Assembly: GCA_963624415.1 (NCBI GenBank)
Contig: CAVFPQ010000055.1
Location: 1 to 14,185 of the forward strand
Origin: RUG806 sp963624415
Lineage (GTDB): Bacteria; Bacillota; Clostridia; Oscillospirales; Acutalibacteraceae
Direction: 5' to 3'
Length of the DNA: 14,185 nt
Shown piece after piece: positions 6,981 to 14,039 of the stretch. A program made the translations under genes and the position numbers. The notes beneath the pieces were generated by a model. It had not been told where the DNA came from. It worked only from the letters and a program-made list of their open reading frames with translations, and did no database searches. Position 1 is the first letter of the stretch, and every line of letters begins with the position of its first letter.

Positions 6981-7016
6981 AAACAAACCCCTGCCGAAAG
7001 AAACAATCGACAGGGG
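6981..7016 (-). terminator. Intrinsic terminator after the linker-rich exported protein gene
   Basis: On the minus strand CCCCTGTCGA (7007-7016) pairs with TCGGCAGGGG (6988-6997) as a 10-bp stem with one G-U wobble, around a 9-nt loop. It is followed by TTTGTTT (6981-6987). It sits between the stop codon at 7036 and the ribosome binding site of ogt at 6970-6974. Rightward it would be followed by six Ts (7019-7024). Confidence 0.7.
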
Positions 7017-7035
7017 CATTTTTTATGCTATTGAA

Positions 7036-8058
7036 TTAATAAGCAATCGTCCACTTCTGTTCAAAGAGAAGACCGAGCTCGCAGTTTTCAATCTTGACAA
7101 GCTTAACAACGGTTGCTTTGTCAAAATGAAGAATGCAGGGAGAATTGAAGTTAAACTCGGTGATATGACCGCTTGCCTTATCGACTTTGCATGTAAGAGT
7201 GCAGGTAGCATACTTTGCGTGAAGACCTTCAAATTCAACGAATGCACCTGCGGCACTTGAAACATCGTCAGTTCTGAGCAGAGGTCCTAAAACACCGGCT
7301 GAGCCTTTTCCGGCAACGGCATCTATCTCGTAATTTGAATCGGTACCTGTTGATTTGAGAACTATTTCGTAATATGTTCCCTTATCGGTGCAGGTTGCGG
7401 ATGACACCTGTGAAGGAGAAATTGAAATCTTGGTTACGCCGACGGGAGGCAGATCGGAAGCGGATGAAACAACAGCTTCGGTGCTGGGCTTCATGAACTT
7501 TGTCATAAGTGTCTGAGCCGTCTTTTTTACGGTGGCGTTTGAGCCTATCTCGCAGATTTCTTTATAGTTTGAGGTATTGTCATATGTTCTTGTAACGGTC
7601 TTTGCGTCTGTTGCTATCTTGTTGTATGCCGTTACGTAATACTGAACAATTTCTTCTTTTGTGGACGGAGCGGAAGATGACGAGCCGGTATTCGCTGCCG
7701 TATCTGTCTTTGCCGCCTGAGTCGGAGCTTCGGTTGCAGCCGACGATGAACCGGTGTCGGATGAAGCAGAGGCGTTATCGGCAGGTGCCTGTGTTGCTTC
7801 TGTGGGAGCGGCTGTCTCAGCTGAGCCTGTATCAGCGGAACCGGTATCGGGAGAAGCTGTATCGGCAGAAGGAGCTGCATCTGAATTTGAAGAACCGCTG
7901 TCGACACTGTCGGCAGAGCCCGAGCCGTCGGGATCATAAAGGTTGCTTATTGCGGGTACGTTTATAGCGGGAACGGACACTTCGATAGCGACGCAAGATG
8001 CCGCCGTGAGCATTGACACAACTACTGTTGCAAGTGCCATGGTTTTTCTGAATTTCAT
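7036..8058 (-). CDS. Exported protein with Ser/Asp/Ala/Thr/Pro-rich linker, unknown function
   Basis: The product is 340 aa. Residues 1-22 form a signal peptide (MKFRKTMALATVVVSM then LTAASC). Cys22 could be a lipidation site, but A-A-S-C is a poor lipobox, so it may instead be secreted. Residues about 42-132 are a low-complexity linker rich in Ser, Asp, Ala, Thr and Pro, as used to span cell walls. Residues about 133-340 look like a folded domain starting with a helix (TKEEIVQYYVTAYNKIATDA) and then mostly beta-strand, with several cysteines. I recognise no named family. The start at 8058 follows GGAGGT (8066-8071) with good spacing; another ATG two codons earlier is too close to it, and the longer frame runs upstream of the promoter at 8091-8120. 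A terminator follows at 6981-7016. Confidence 0.82.
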   Translation of the reverse strand: MKFRKTMALATVVVSMLTAASCVAIEVSVPAINVPAISNLYDPDGSGSADSVDSGSSNSDAAPSADTASPDTGSADTGSAETAAPTEATQAPADNASASSDTGSSSAATEAPTQAAKTDTAANTGSSSSAPSTKEEIVQYYVTAYNKIATDAKTVTRTYDNTSNYKEICEIGSNATVKKTAQTLMTKFMKPSTEAVVSSASDLPPVGVTKISISPSQVSSATCTDKGTYYEIVLKSTGTDSNYEIDAVAGKGSAGVLGPLLRTDDVSSAAGAFVEFEGLHAKYATCTLTCKVDKASGHITEFNFNSPCILHFDKATVVKLVKIENCELGLLFEQKWTIAY

Positions 8059-8090
8059 TTGCATAACCTCCGAAATTTCATACATCTTAA

Positions 8091-8120
8091 ATTTTACAGG
8101 CAAAGTACCCCTTTTGTCAA
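8091..8120 (-). promoter_or_regulatory. Strong promoter of the linker-rich exported protein gene
   Basis: On the minus strand a perfect -35 TTGACA (8115-8120) is followed after 18 bp by TAAAAT (8091-8096). Transcription should start near 8084, 26 nt before the start codon at 8058, and so excludes the upstream in-frame start at 8196. Confidence 0.7.
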
Positions 8121-8164
8121 TAGGGAAATTGATTTTTTTGTAACAATGTCGGTTTTTTTGGCGT

Positions 8165-8177
8165 TCGTTCTGAACGA
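8165..8177. promoter_or_regulatory. 13-bp palindrome upstream of the promoter (possible operator)
   Basis: TCGTTC (8165-8170), T, GAACGA (8172-8177) is a perfect 6+1+6 palindrome about 45 bp upstream of the -35 hexamer at 8115-8120. The position suits an activator site. I cannot match it to a named regulator; it is not the Firmicutes LexA box, which has the half-sites in the order GAAC...GTTC. Confidence 0.3.
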
Positions 8178-8332
8178 TATTCTTTAATTCACGCACAGGA
8201 ATAATCTGTATGATATCATCCCATTTCTTGTGGCTATACTATACCCAAATAGAGCCGCAAACCGGGAATATCAGCCGTAACTATAAAACGAAACACAAAA
8301 TAACAAATACGGCAGAAGAATGCAAAATCAAA

Positions 8333-10531
8333 TCAAATTCCGCATGTAAAGGAGAAGAAGCGTTGAAGCAAATTACGAATTTTATAGATGATTTCGAGGA
8401 TGAAATGGAAGCGTTCTTTAGATGATGTCATTGAAACGCCTTGAGCATTTGCGTTGTATGCGGTTTTGCCGCCGATTTCGGAGACGCCGAGCGCAGTTCC
8501 GTTTATTGTTCCGGCATTGTTATAATCCCATTTTTCAAAGCCGGATTTAATCGCGGGTGAATTTTCATTCAGCTCAAAATCAAAGCTTGCGGCATCCGCA
8601 AAACCGGGATCGGCAATTACGGGAGAAGTAACATATCCCTTGCCAATGGCTGTATAAATGCCCATGGCTTCTTTGGGGTTATCGCTTTTATCCACATAAA
8701 TATCATCTTTATCTGACAGGTCCCAATAAGTGTTGTTATATTCATTCCATGCCGTTTTATCGGAAATATGCGAAACCGCACGGGTTTTCTTGTCGGTCAG
8801 AAAGATATTATTATAAACATCCGCAGCCATTTTGCCGCCGTCGTTCGCAATTGCACGGCTGAAGTTCGACACAACACTGCACTGCGACTCTCCGCTCAGT
8901 GCGAAAATGTTATTTCTGACAGTATTATATGAACCGTAATGGAGATTGTAGGCATCACTGCCGCAGGCGTACACAAGATTTTTCTCAACGGTAATATACG
9001 ATGAACCTTCATCAAGATAAATTCCCCAGCCGCCGTAGCCGCCTTCGCCCGAATCCGCCGAAACATTGTGAATTACATTACCCGAAATAACCGTTCCCGG
9101 CTGATTGCCGAGAGTATAGATTCCGCCCATATCGGAAAGCCATCCCTGACCGATATTATAGATAAGATTGTCGCATATTCTGTTATTGTATGTCACGGAA
9201 TAGGCATATCCCCATACCCAGCCGACAGACACCGCAGTATAGTAGCCGTCATGTATTTCATTGTGTGAAATTTCAACGGAGTTTGCGTGGATTACAAGCA
9301 CACCGACGGCATTGTAATAATATCTGCCGTATTCGGAAATGCCGTTATTAATAATGCGGATATTCTTCGTAACACGAGGGTCTTCAATATCGACATTCTC
9401 GCCTCTTACATAAACAGCCTGAGCACCTATATTTTTGAAAATACAGCTGTCGACATCGGCATTTGTGACATTCTCTCCCATAAACACGGCGCAGGCGGCA
9501 ATATCTCTGAATTCACAGTTTCTTATACGAAAATCGGAGGCATTCGTGTATTTAACACAGCTGTCGGCGTTATATGCGGCCTGTGAATGTTCGCGTTCGG
9601 CATAATAAGAACGTCCGTTGCCTCTGAAAATGATATTTTCAAAAGAAATCGAGTCGGCACCGTCAACGCTTATAAGTGTCTCAAGTGTCGAGCCGAAAAC
9701 GGTATAATCATCGGGAGATTTGCCCTCTTCGGGAATTACATAAAGCACGCCGTCGGATTTATCAAGATACCATTCACCGGGTTCGTCAACAGCCTCATAT
9801 GCGTTAAGAATGAAAAATCTGTCACCCTCTTTAATCGACATACTCGATACTTTATCGAATTTTATATGACCTGTTTTGCTGTCATAACCGGATATACGCA
9901 GGGTTTCATCCTTCCACCAATGAAGAATTTTGACTGTGGCGTTATTTAAGTTCTCAATTTTTGAAAGCTCGGAAGAGTCGGCATACATTCCGTTGTATGC
10001 GGTGAAATATTCGCTGTCAACTTCGGGTTTTGCAAATATGTCGCCGTCACTTACGGATTTTACCTTAAAATAACCGGATGAAGGGAATCGGCTCTGCTCA
10101 AGCATTTTTTCCGAATCAAAAAGTGTGTTAAAGTCCGCATCCGTGCCCACATATTTTTTGAATGCGTCATGACCGTTGACGGTACATTTTTCAAAACCGG
10201 AATAGGCAGTGCCGGAAGTAAATACAACCTTTTCGCCGTCATAGGCTTTATATGTAACATCGGACTTGTCGTTTTTGTCAAATTCAACCGTTTTGTCAAA
10301 CGAATATGTGCCTTCCCTGAAATAAACGGTAACGTGTCCGTTCAGGAGTTTTGCGGCATTTTTTGCGCCTTCAAGGGATTTCAGCGGCATCAGAAAACTG
10401 CCGTCCGCCGTGTCACTGCCGTTCGGTGATACATACAGCACATTTTCAGTCACGGCAGAAAAGGCCGTAGGAACAATACAGCAGAAAATCAGAATAAAAG
10501 CGGCAGAAACGGAAATAACTTTGCGTAACAT
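8333..10531 (-). CDS. Secreted right-handed beta-helix protein, probable GH141-like glycoside hydrolase
   Basis: The 732-residue protein has a signal peptide (1-26, ending TAFSA) and then the LYVSPNGSDTADGS start typical of parallel beta-helix carbohydrate-active enzymes. Asn-rich helical-coil repeats (such as SGNVIHNV, VEKNLVY, VRNNIFA) fill about 290-580. The segment SDMGGIYTLGNQPGT (466-480) and GGWGIYLDEGSS (500-511) resembles family GH141, which has fucosidase and xylanase members. From memory the two proposed catalytic aspartates of that family are about 41 residues apart; Asp467 and Asp507 here are 40 apart. This suggests cleavage of plant or host glycans outside the cell. The C-terminus (705-728) is a basic, aromatic amphipathic helix. 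GAGGAG lies 7 nt before the ATG, with a strong promoter at 10577-10605. No clear terminator follows. The fold is sure; the family is likely. Confidence 0.85.
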   Translation of the reverse strand: MLRKVISVSAAFILIFCCIVPTAFSAVTENVLYVSPNGSDTADGSFLMPLKSLEGAKNAAKLLNGHVTVYFREGTYSFDKTVEFDKNDKSDVTYKAYDGEKVVFTSGTAYSGFEKCTVNGHDAFKKYVGTDADFNTLFDSEKMLEQSRFPSSGYFKVKSVSDGDIFAKPEVDSEYFTAYNGMYADSSELSKIENLNNATVKILHWWKDETLRISGYDSKTGHIKFDKVSSMSIKEGDRFFILNAYEAVDEPGEWYLDKSDGVLYVIPEEGKSPDDYTVFGSTLETLISVDGADSISFENIIFRGNGRSYYAEREHSQAAYNADSCVKYTNASDFRIRNCEFRDIAACAVFMGENVTNADVDSCIFKNIGAQAVYVRGENVDIEDPRVTKNIRIINNGISEYGRYYYNAVGVLVIHANSVEISHNEIHDGYYTAVSVGWVWGYAYSVTYNNRICDNLIYNIGQGWLSDMGGIYTLGNQPGTVISGNVIHNVSADSGEGGYGGWGIYLDEGSSYITVEKNLVYACGSDAYNLHYGSYNTVRNNIFALSGESQCSVVSNFSRAIANDGGKMAADVYNNIFLTDKKTRAVSHISDKTAWNEYNNTYWDLSDKDDIYVDKSDNPKEAMGIYTAIGKGYVTSPVIADPGFADAASFDFELNENSPAIKSGFEKWDYNNAGTINGTALGVSEIGGKTAYNANAQGVSMTSSKERFHFILEIIYKIRNLLQRFFSFTCGI

Positions 10532-10576
10532 ATGATTTCTCCTCTTTGATTTTTCGGCAATTCACAGCCGAGATTC

Positions 10577-10605
10577 AGTATATCACAAAAAATAAAGCCT
10601 TGCAA
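10577..10605 (-). promoter_or_regulatory. Promoter of the beta-helix protein gene
   Basis: On the minus strand TTGCAA (10600-10605) and TATACT (10577-10582) are separated by 17 bp, with TG one base before the -10 (extended -10). The predicted transcript starts near 10570, giving a leader of about 40 nt before the ATG at 10531. Confidence 0.7.
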
Positions 10606-10693
10606 TTACGATTGTCGGGATAAAGAAAGAATGTAGCTTTTCAACAATCAATATGCCGAGTTTTAGGGCAATTTCACTAATTGACGGCACGAT

Positions 10694-10727
10694 AAAAAAA
10701 ACAGCAACTCCGCTTTTTCGGAATTGC
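10694..10727 (-). terminator. Intrinsic terminator inside the divergent promoter region
   Basis: In the leftward RNA GCAATTCCG (10719-10727) pairs with CGGAGTTGC (10704-10712) as 9 bp with one G-U wobble, over a 6-nt loop. It is followed by TG and an eight-base T-run (10694-10701). In the rightward RNA the wobble becomes a C-A mismatch, though seven Ts follow at 10731-10737. No leftward protein gene lies upstream of it before 13808, so it must end a non-coding or leader transcript, or insulate the beta-helix promoter. Confidence 0.75.
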
Positions 10728-10774
10728 CGCTTTTTTTGAGGAAACACAATTTACACACAATTATTTTGTTTACA
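10694..10774 (-). ncRNA. Putative ~81-nt small RNA or attenuated leader
   Basis: A leftward promoter with perfect TATAAT and extended TG (-10 at 10781-10786) predicts a start near 10774. The terminator ending in eight Us at 10694 would give an RNA of about 81 nt. It has no ATG and no ribosome binding site, so it is unlikely to encode a peptide. It could act as a regulatory RNA. Alternatively, it could be a prematurely ended leader of the beta-helix transcript, which continues in the same direction past a second promoter at 10577-10605. This is a prediction from signals only. Confidence 0.35.
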
Positions 10775-10780
10775 GTCGGG

Positions 10781-10811
10781 ATTATAGCAGACAGCGAGCA
10801 AATTATTACAA
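10781..10811 (-). promoter_or_regulatory. Leftward extended -10 promoter upstream of the small RNA candidate
   Basis: On the minus strand TGC-TATAAT has a perfect -10 (10781-10786) with TG one base upstream. TTGTAA (10806-10811) is a -35-like hexamer but with a 19-bp spacer; GTAATA at 10804-10809 gives 17 bp. The -35 region lies inside the palindrome at 10801-10824, suggesting repression by a bound dimer. Confidence 0.5.
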
Positions 10812-10824
10812 AGTTGTAATAATT
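10801..10824. promoter_or_regulatory. 24-bp near-perfect palindrome, likely operator
   Basis: AATTATTACAA (10801-10811) and TTGTAATAATT (10814-10824) are exact reverse complements with a two-base AG centre. Such an 11+2+11 dyad is far longer than expected by chance. Not being followed by a T-run, it looks like a DNA-binding site rather than an RNA element. It covers the -35 of the leftward promoter and sits 174 bp upstream of the hydrolase gene. The regulator is unknown; the half-site does not exactly fit PerR, Fur, BlaI/CopY or AraR boxes as I know them. Confidence 0.6.
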
Positions 10825-10872
10825 GTCATTTTCAATGTAACTTTTGGGGTTGAATGTATCGGCAAAATGTCT

Positions 10873-10914
10873 AAATTAAGGCATGAGTATTTGTCACAAA
10901 TGGAAAATTAAGGC
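10873..10914. repeat. 10-bp direct repeat pair
   Basis: AAATTAAGGC occurs at 10873-10882 and again at 10905-10914, 32 bp apart, which is about three helical turns. It lies upstream of the rightward hydrolase operon. It may be a pair of regulator sites; in AT-rich DNA a coincidence is possible. Confidence 0.3.
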
Positions 10915-10935
10915 TCAATTTTATATACATCGAAT

Positions 10936-10965
10936 TTGTTCACGGTTTGTTAACAAAATTATTTT
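10936..10965 (+). promoter_or_regulatory. Candidate promoter and palindrome before the secreted hydrolase operon
   Basis: TTGTTC (10936-10941) followed after 18 bp by TATTTT (10960-10965) is a weak sigma-A-like pair. The spacer holds a perfect 12-bp palindrome TTTGTTAACAAA (10946-10957), where a repressor could block transcription. Confidence 0.35.
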
Positions 10966-10998
10966 ATATTTTTAACTTGAGAGGAGTGCATATATATA

Positions 10999-12840
10999 AT
11001 GAAAAAATTAAAGAAAATCACAGCCGTATTGATGGCTTGCACCGTTCTGATAACGCTGTGCGTTCCGGCGGTATTTGCAGGCACAAACGAATGCGAAAAC
11101 TGCCCGACAATTGTTATTCCGGGTGTATTTCAGTCCGATGTCAGATATTATGACGACAACGGCAGCGAGATGAAAAACGCAAACGGCGGAACGTACTCAA
11201 AGCCGTTTTTCGCGGAGGACACCGACACCATTGTAAAGGACGCTCTCGAAAACGCATTGTGGCCCATTGCCCGTCTGCTTATCACTCAGCATGACAAGGA
11301 CGAAAGAGCGGCAGCGGCGATTGCGGAGGTTCTCGGCAGGTCTCTTTTTTCAAACATAGCACTTGACGAGTACGGCAACATTATAAATAATATTAGGGCG
11401 ACGGAGTATAACACTTCCCTTGCGAATCTGAGTGCGGAGGACAGAGCTTACTGCCTTAATCAGATTCCGCTTCAGGATTATGTTAACAAGGTCGGGCTTG
11501 ATCACCTCTATTTTTTATCATATGTTTCAACAGGCAGCGTAAAGCAGACTGCCCTGAGACTGTTTTCTCTTATTCAGACAGCTAAAGCGGAAAGCGGTCA
11601 CGACAAGGTAAATCTTCTGCCGATAAGTCAGGGCGGCTCGATTTTCAATGCGCTTATGCAGCTGTACAGAGACAAGGGGCTTGAATTTTCGGACGACATA
11701 AACAGAGTATGCTTTATTGTTCCTGCGGCTGACGGTGCGGCGGTTCTCGGTGACATTTATCACTACGGCTTCCTTGATGATGATGAGGCACTGTATGAAT
11801 ATATGTTCCCGTCGCTTCTCGGTGACGATCAGCAGTATCTTGCGTATCTTATCAATATCATACTGCGTATTTTCCCGAACGGTGACCTGAATAATATTCT
11901 GGACAAGGCTGTTGACACGCTTATTGAGGATTATCTTGAAAACAGCACCTGTCTTTGGGCACTTATCCCGTCAAAGGATTACCCCGACTGCCGCGCGAAG
12001 TTTTTAGCGGATGATGACAGCAAATATATAGTACAGGAGACGGACTGGTACTATAACGCTCAGCTTAATCACCGCAATTATATTCTTGAGGAACAGAAAA
12101 AAGGCGTTGAATTTTTTGATATAGTCGACTATAATTATGAATTGTATAAGATTTGCGATTCATGGGACAAGGTCAATGCCGACGGTATTATTCATACGGA
12201 TTCAGAGTCATTCGGTGCGACAAGCGTTGCAGTAGACAAATCTCTGCCGGACGATTATACGCAGGCGAACACCTATTGCAATGACAAGAGCCATAATCAT
12301 ATTGATGACGCTCGACTTGTGGACGCATCCACCGGTATTCTGTGCGAGACCACATTCTATTTTAAGGGACAGGATCACGAAAAGACCGCTTCAAACGATG
12401 TAATAATAAGACTGGCGATAAGAATACTCACAGACGAAAGCTTCAGAAATGTTTATTCCGACCCCGCATATCCGCAGTTTAACTATGCGAGAAATTCAAG
12501 AAACTTTATCCGTGACATAAACAGCGCCAAAAACTTTGACAAAAGCACAATTTCAGCCGAAAACGCGGCAAGACTTGATGAGGTTATCGCCAAAGCCGAG
12601 GCTGTCGTAAACAGCACGTATATGACAACCGAGGACTTTAATAACGCCGCAGACGAGTTCTATGCAGAGAGAGACAGAATTATTTACGGCGTAACGGACG
12701 AAGAAGAATCGGAAAACAAGCTTCTGACCGTGGTTACAAAAATTCTCAGATGGTACAGCAATTTGCTCTATAAGCTCTTTAAGGGCTTCGGCTGGAGCGA
12801 CATTCTCTTATTCAGAAATTTTAATTGCGGAGGCAAATAA
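10999..12840 (+). CDS. Secreted alpha/beta-hydrolase (lipase/esterase-like) with C-terminal amphipathic tail
   Basis: The 613-aa protein has a signal peptide (1-27, KKLKK start, ending AVFA). The alpha/beta-hydrolase core shows PTIVIPGVF (36-44), where an oxyanion loop normally lies. A nucleophile elbow VNLLPISQGGSIFNAL (204-219) puts Ser210 in P-x-S-x-G rather than the usual G-x-S-x-G. Candidate acid and base residues are in NADGIIHTDSE (393-403) and SHNHIDD (431-437); these are inferences. Residues about 518-562 form a helical FIVAR-like bundle. The end (575-599, with ILRWYSNLLYKLFKGF) is an amphipathic, aromatic-basic helix. AGGAG at 10982-10986 is 12 nt before the ATG, rather far. The stop overlaps the next start (TAATG), and GGAGG for that gene lies in the last codons. 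Substrate is unknown, possibly lipid or ester. Confidence 0.8.
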   Translation: MKKLKKITAVLMACTVLITLCVPAVFAGTNECENCPTIVIPGVFQSDVRYYDDNGSEMKNANGGTYSKPFFAEDTDTIVKDALENALWPIARLLITQHDKDERAAAAIAEVLGRSLFSNIALDEYGNIINNIRATEYNTSLANLSAEDRAYCLNQIPLQDYVNKVGLDHLYFLSYVSTGSVKQTALRLFSLIQTAKAESGHDKVNLLPISQGGSIFNALMQLYRDKGLEFSDDINRVCFIVPAADGAAVLGDIYHYGFLDDDEALYEYMFPSLLGDDQQYLAYLINIILRIFPNGDLNNILDKAVDTLIEDYLENSTCLWALIPSKDYPDCRAKFLADDDSKYIVQETDWYYNAQLNHRNYILEEQKKGVEFFDIVDYNYELYKICDSWDKVNADGIIHTDSESFGATSVAVDKSLPDDYTQANTYCNDKSHNHIDDARLVDASTGILCETTFYFKGQDHEKTASNDVIIRLAIRILTDESFRNVYSDPAYPQFNYARNSRNFIRDINSAKNFDKSTISAENAARLDEVIAKAEAVVNSTYMTTEDFNNAADEFYAERDRIIYGVTDEEESENKLLTVVTKILRWYSNLLYKLFKGFGWSDILLFRNFNCGGK

Positions 12841-13808
12841 TGTATAATTTTATCACGAACATTTTCTACAAAATCCTTGTTGCGATGCTCTCAATCGTAG
12901 TGGGCTGCGGCGGTACGGTTATTCCGTCAACCGAAACACCGATTGAAGCGACAGATCCCGAAAGCTGCGAAATGACAGCTGTTTTGTGGGCAGATCCGCA
13001 GATTTCGGACTATATTCTCAAGAGAAACGAGCCCATGAAGGCCGCATGCAGAGACCTTGCGAACCTTGAGGACGGTGCGATTGATGCTCTTGTTATTGCC
13101 GGTGACATTGCGGAAAACGGCAAGGCATACGAATACAGAGTTGTGCTTGACAATCTTTCGATGTTTGACGGCAAGGTTAAGAATATTCTCCCTGCGACCG
13201 GCAACCACGATATCCGTATGAGAATTTTCAGTCAGACCGTTAAGACATTCTCGGAGTTTTCTTCGAATGTTAACGAAAATCTTGACCTTGACAAGCTCTA
13301 TTATTCATATGAAGTAAACGGCTATAAGTTTATTGTTCTCGGAAGCACACGCACGGAATTTGAGGAAGCGTACATTAACGACACGGAGCTTGAGTGGCTC
13401 GACAGCGAATTAGCGGACGCAACGGCAAACGGCGATCCCGCATTTGTAGTGCTTCATCAGCCGCTTAAAAATACCCATAACCTGCCCGATGCATGGGGTT
13501 CACCCATTGACAGTGCAGGTTCTGTCGGTGCACAGTCGGATGAACTTAAAGCTATAATGAGCAAATACAACAATGTATTTCTTATCACAGGTCACCTTCA
13601 TTCGGGACTGAGTGAATACACATACGAAGAAATTGACGGTATTCACGGCGTAAACCTGCCTTCACTTACGATTATCGATGACGGCTATCAGGCAACCGGA
13701 ACCGGACTTGTTATGGAAGTATATGCCGACAAGGTTGTTTTCAGAGCAAGACAGTTCTCAACAGGCGAATATCTTACACAGTTTGACAAGACATACGATC
13801 TTGTATAA
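12840..13808 (+). CDS. Lipoprotein-type calcineurin-like metallophosphoesterase
   Basis: The product is 322 aa. The N-terminus is a short lipoprotein signal with lipobox VVGC, so Cys23 is probably lipidated and the enzyme displayed on the cell surface. The metallophosphoesterase motifs are all present: WADPQ (50-54, Asp52, with Gln in place of the usual His), AGDIAENG (87-94, Asp89), TGNHD (120-124, Asn122 and His123), VLHQP (204-208, His206) and GHLHS (251-255). It probably hydrolyses phosphomono- or diesters outside the cell. The ATG at 12840 shares one base with the previous stop and has GGAGG (12829-12833) 6 nt upstream; a TTG five codons earlier lacks support. Coupling suggests it works with the secreted hydrolase, for instance in sequential breakdown of a phospholipid or phosphoester, which is inference. 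A terminator follows. Confidence 0.9.
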   Translation: MYNFITNIFYKILVAMLSIVVGCGGTVIPSTETPIEATDPESCEMTAVLWADPQISDYILKRNEPMKAACRDLANLEDGAIDALVIAGDIAENGKAYEYRVVLDNLSMFDGKVKNILPATGNHDIRMRIFSQTVKTFSEFSSNVNENLDLDKLYYSYEVNGYKFIVLGSTRTEFEEAYINDTELEWLDSELADATANGDPAFVVLHQPLKNTHNLPDAWGSPIDSAGSVGAQSDELKAIMSKYNNVFLITGHLHSGLSEYTYEEIDGIHGVNLPSLTIIDDGYQATGTGLVMEVYADKVVFRARQFSTGEYLTQFDKTYDLV

Positions 13809-13831
13809 CTAAAATTAAATTATCGGAAAAC

Positions 13832-13864
13832 GGGCGTCGATGCGGGAAGTGTCGGCGCCTTTTT
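13832..13864 (+). terminator. Intrinsic terminator of the hydrolase/phosphoesterase operon
   Basis: GGCGTCGA (13833-13840) pairs with TCGGCGCC (13852-13859) as 8 bp with one G-U wobble; G13832 and T13860 can extend it. The loop is 11 nt and five Ts follow (13860-13864), 24 nt after the stop codon. Confidence 0.8.
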
Positions 13865-13912
13865 GCAGTCGGCAGAAAAAATGCGAAAACACAATGACAA
13901 TTAACAACTAAT

Positions 13913-13962
13913 AATGGCGAAAGTCTGTTATAATGCAGAATGTAGAATGCATAATGCATAAT
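13913..13962. repeat. 50-bp direct repeat, copy 1, with heptamer array
   Basis: Identical over 50 bp to 14105-14154. Its right part is a 7-bp array: AATGCAG (13932-13938), AATGTAG, AATGCAT, AATGCAT (13953-13959), then a decayed AATATCG. The stretch lies beyond the operon terminator and has no coding potential that I can support. Confidence 0.85.
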
Positions 13963-13967
13963 ATCGG

Positions 13968-13982
13968 AAGTCCTGCGGACTT
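13968..13982. repeat. Short perfect hairpin
   Basis: AAGTCC (13968-13973), TGC, GGACTT (13977-13982) is a 6-bp perfect inverted repeat with a 3-nt loop. It lies a few bases after copy 1 of the 50-bp repeat and is not followed by a T-run. It is probably part of the same non-coding repeat element. Confidence 0.45.
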
Positions 13983-14039
13983 GATTTATATAGCTTCGCC
14001 GGAGATGAATTTACTTAATAAGTGATATTCCCGTATAAA

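Larger units (their letters stand above)
10532..10998. other. 467-bp divergent intergenic region with regulatory structure
   Basis: No protein gene is supported here. From left to right it holds the promoter of the beta-helix gene (10577-10605), a hairpin terminator placed between divergent genes (10694-10727), and a leftward extended -10 promoter (10781-10811) overlapped by a long palindrome (10801-10824). To the right lie a 10-bp direct repeat (10873-10882 and 10905-10914) and a 12-bp palindrome close to the hydrolase start (10946-10957). Details are in separate entries. Confidence 0.7.

Noticed and set aside
7602..7967. Several open frames on both strands across the low-complexity linker region
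   Set aside because: They are shadows caused by the repetitive, stop-poor codons of the real leftward gene, and none has its own start signals.
8117..8139. Possible rightward terminator (TCAAT/ATTGA stem plus seven Ts)
   Set aside because: The stem is only 5 bp with no G-C strength, no rightward gene lies upstream, and the left arm overlaps a better-supported promoter hexamer.
8059..8196. N-terminal extension of 46 residues on the linker-rich exported protein
   Set aside because: It would run through the -35/-10 promoter and put the signal peptide in the middle of the protein. The start at 8058 has its own binding site.
8210..8425. Rightward 71-codon open frame starting before and overlapping the end of the beta-helix gene
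   Set aside because: It has no good ribosome binding site at its start and lies partly antisense to the C-terminal tail of a clear gene. Composition and length fit chance.
8688..8696. Perfect DnaA-box sequence TTATCCACA
   Set aside because: It is a single copy inside the beta-helix coding region, with no cluster, AT-rich unwinding region or dnaA/dnaN neighbour, so it is not an origin.
10694..10774. Short peptide read from a GTG within the small RNA candidate
   Set aside because: There is no Shine-Dalgarno sequence and no ATG, and the frame runs through the terminator hairpin.
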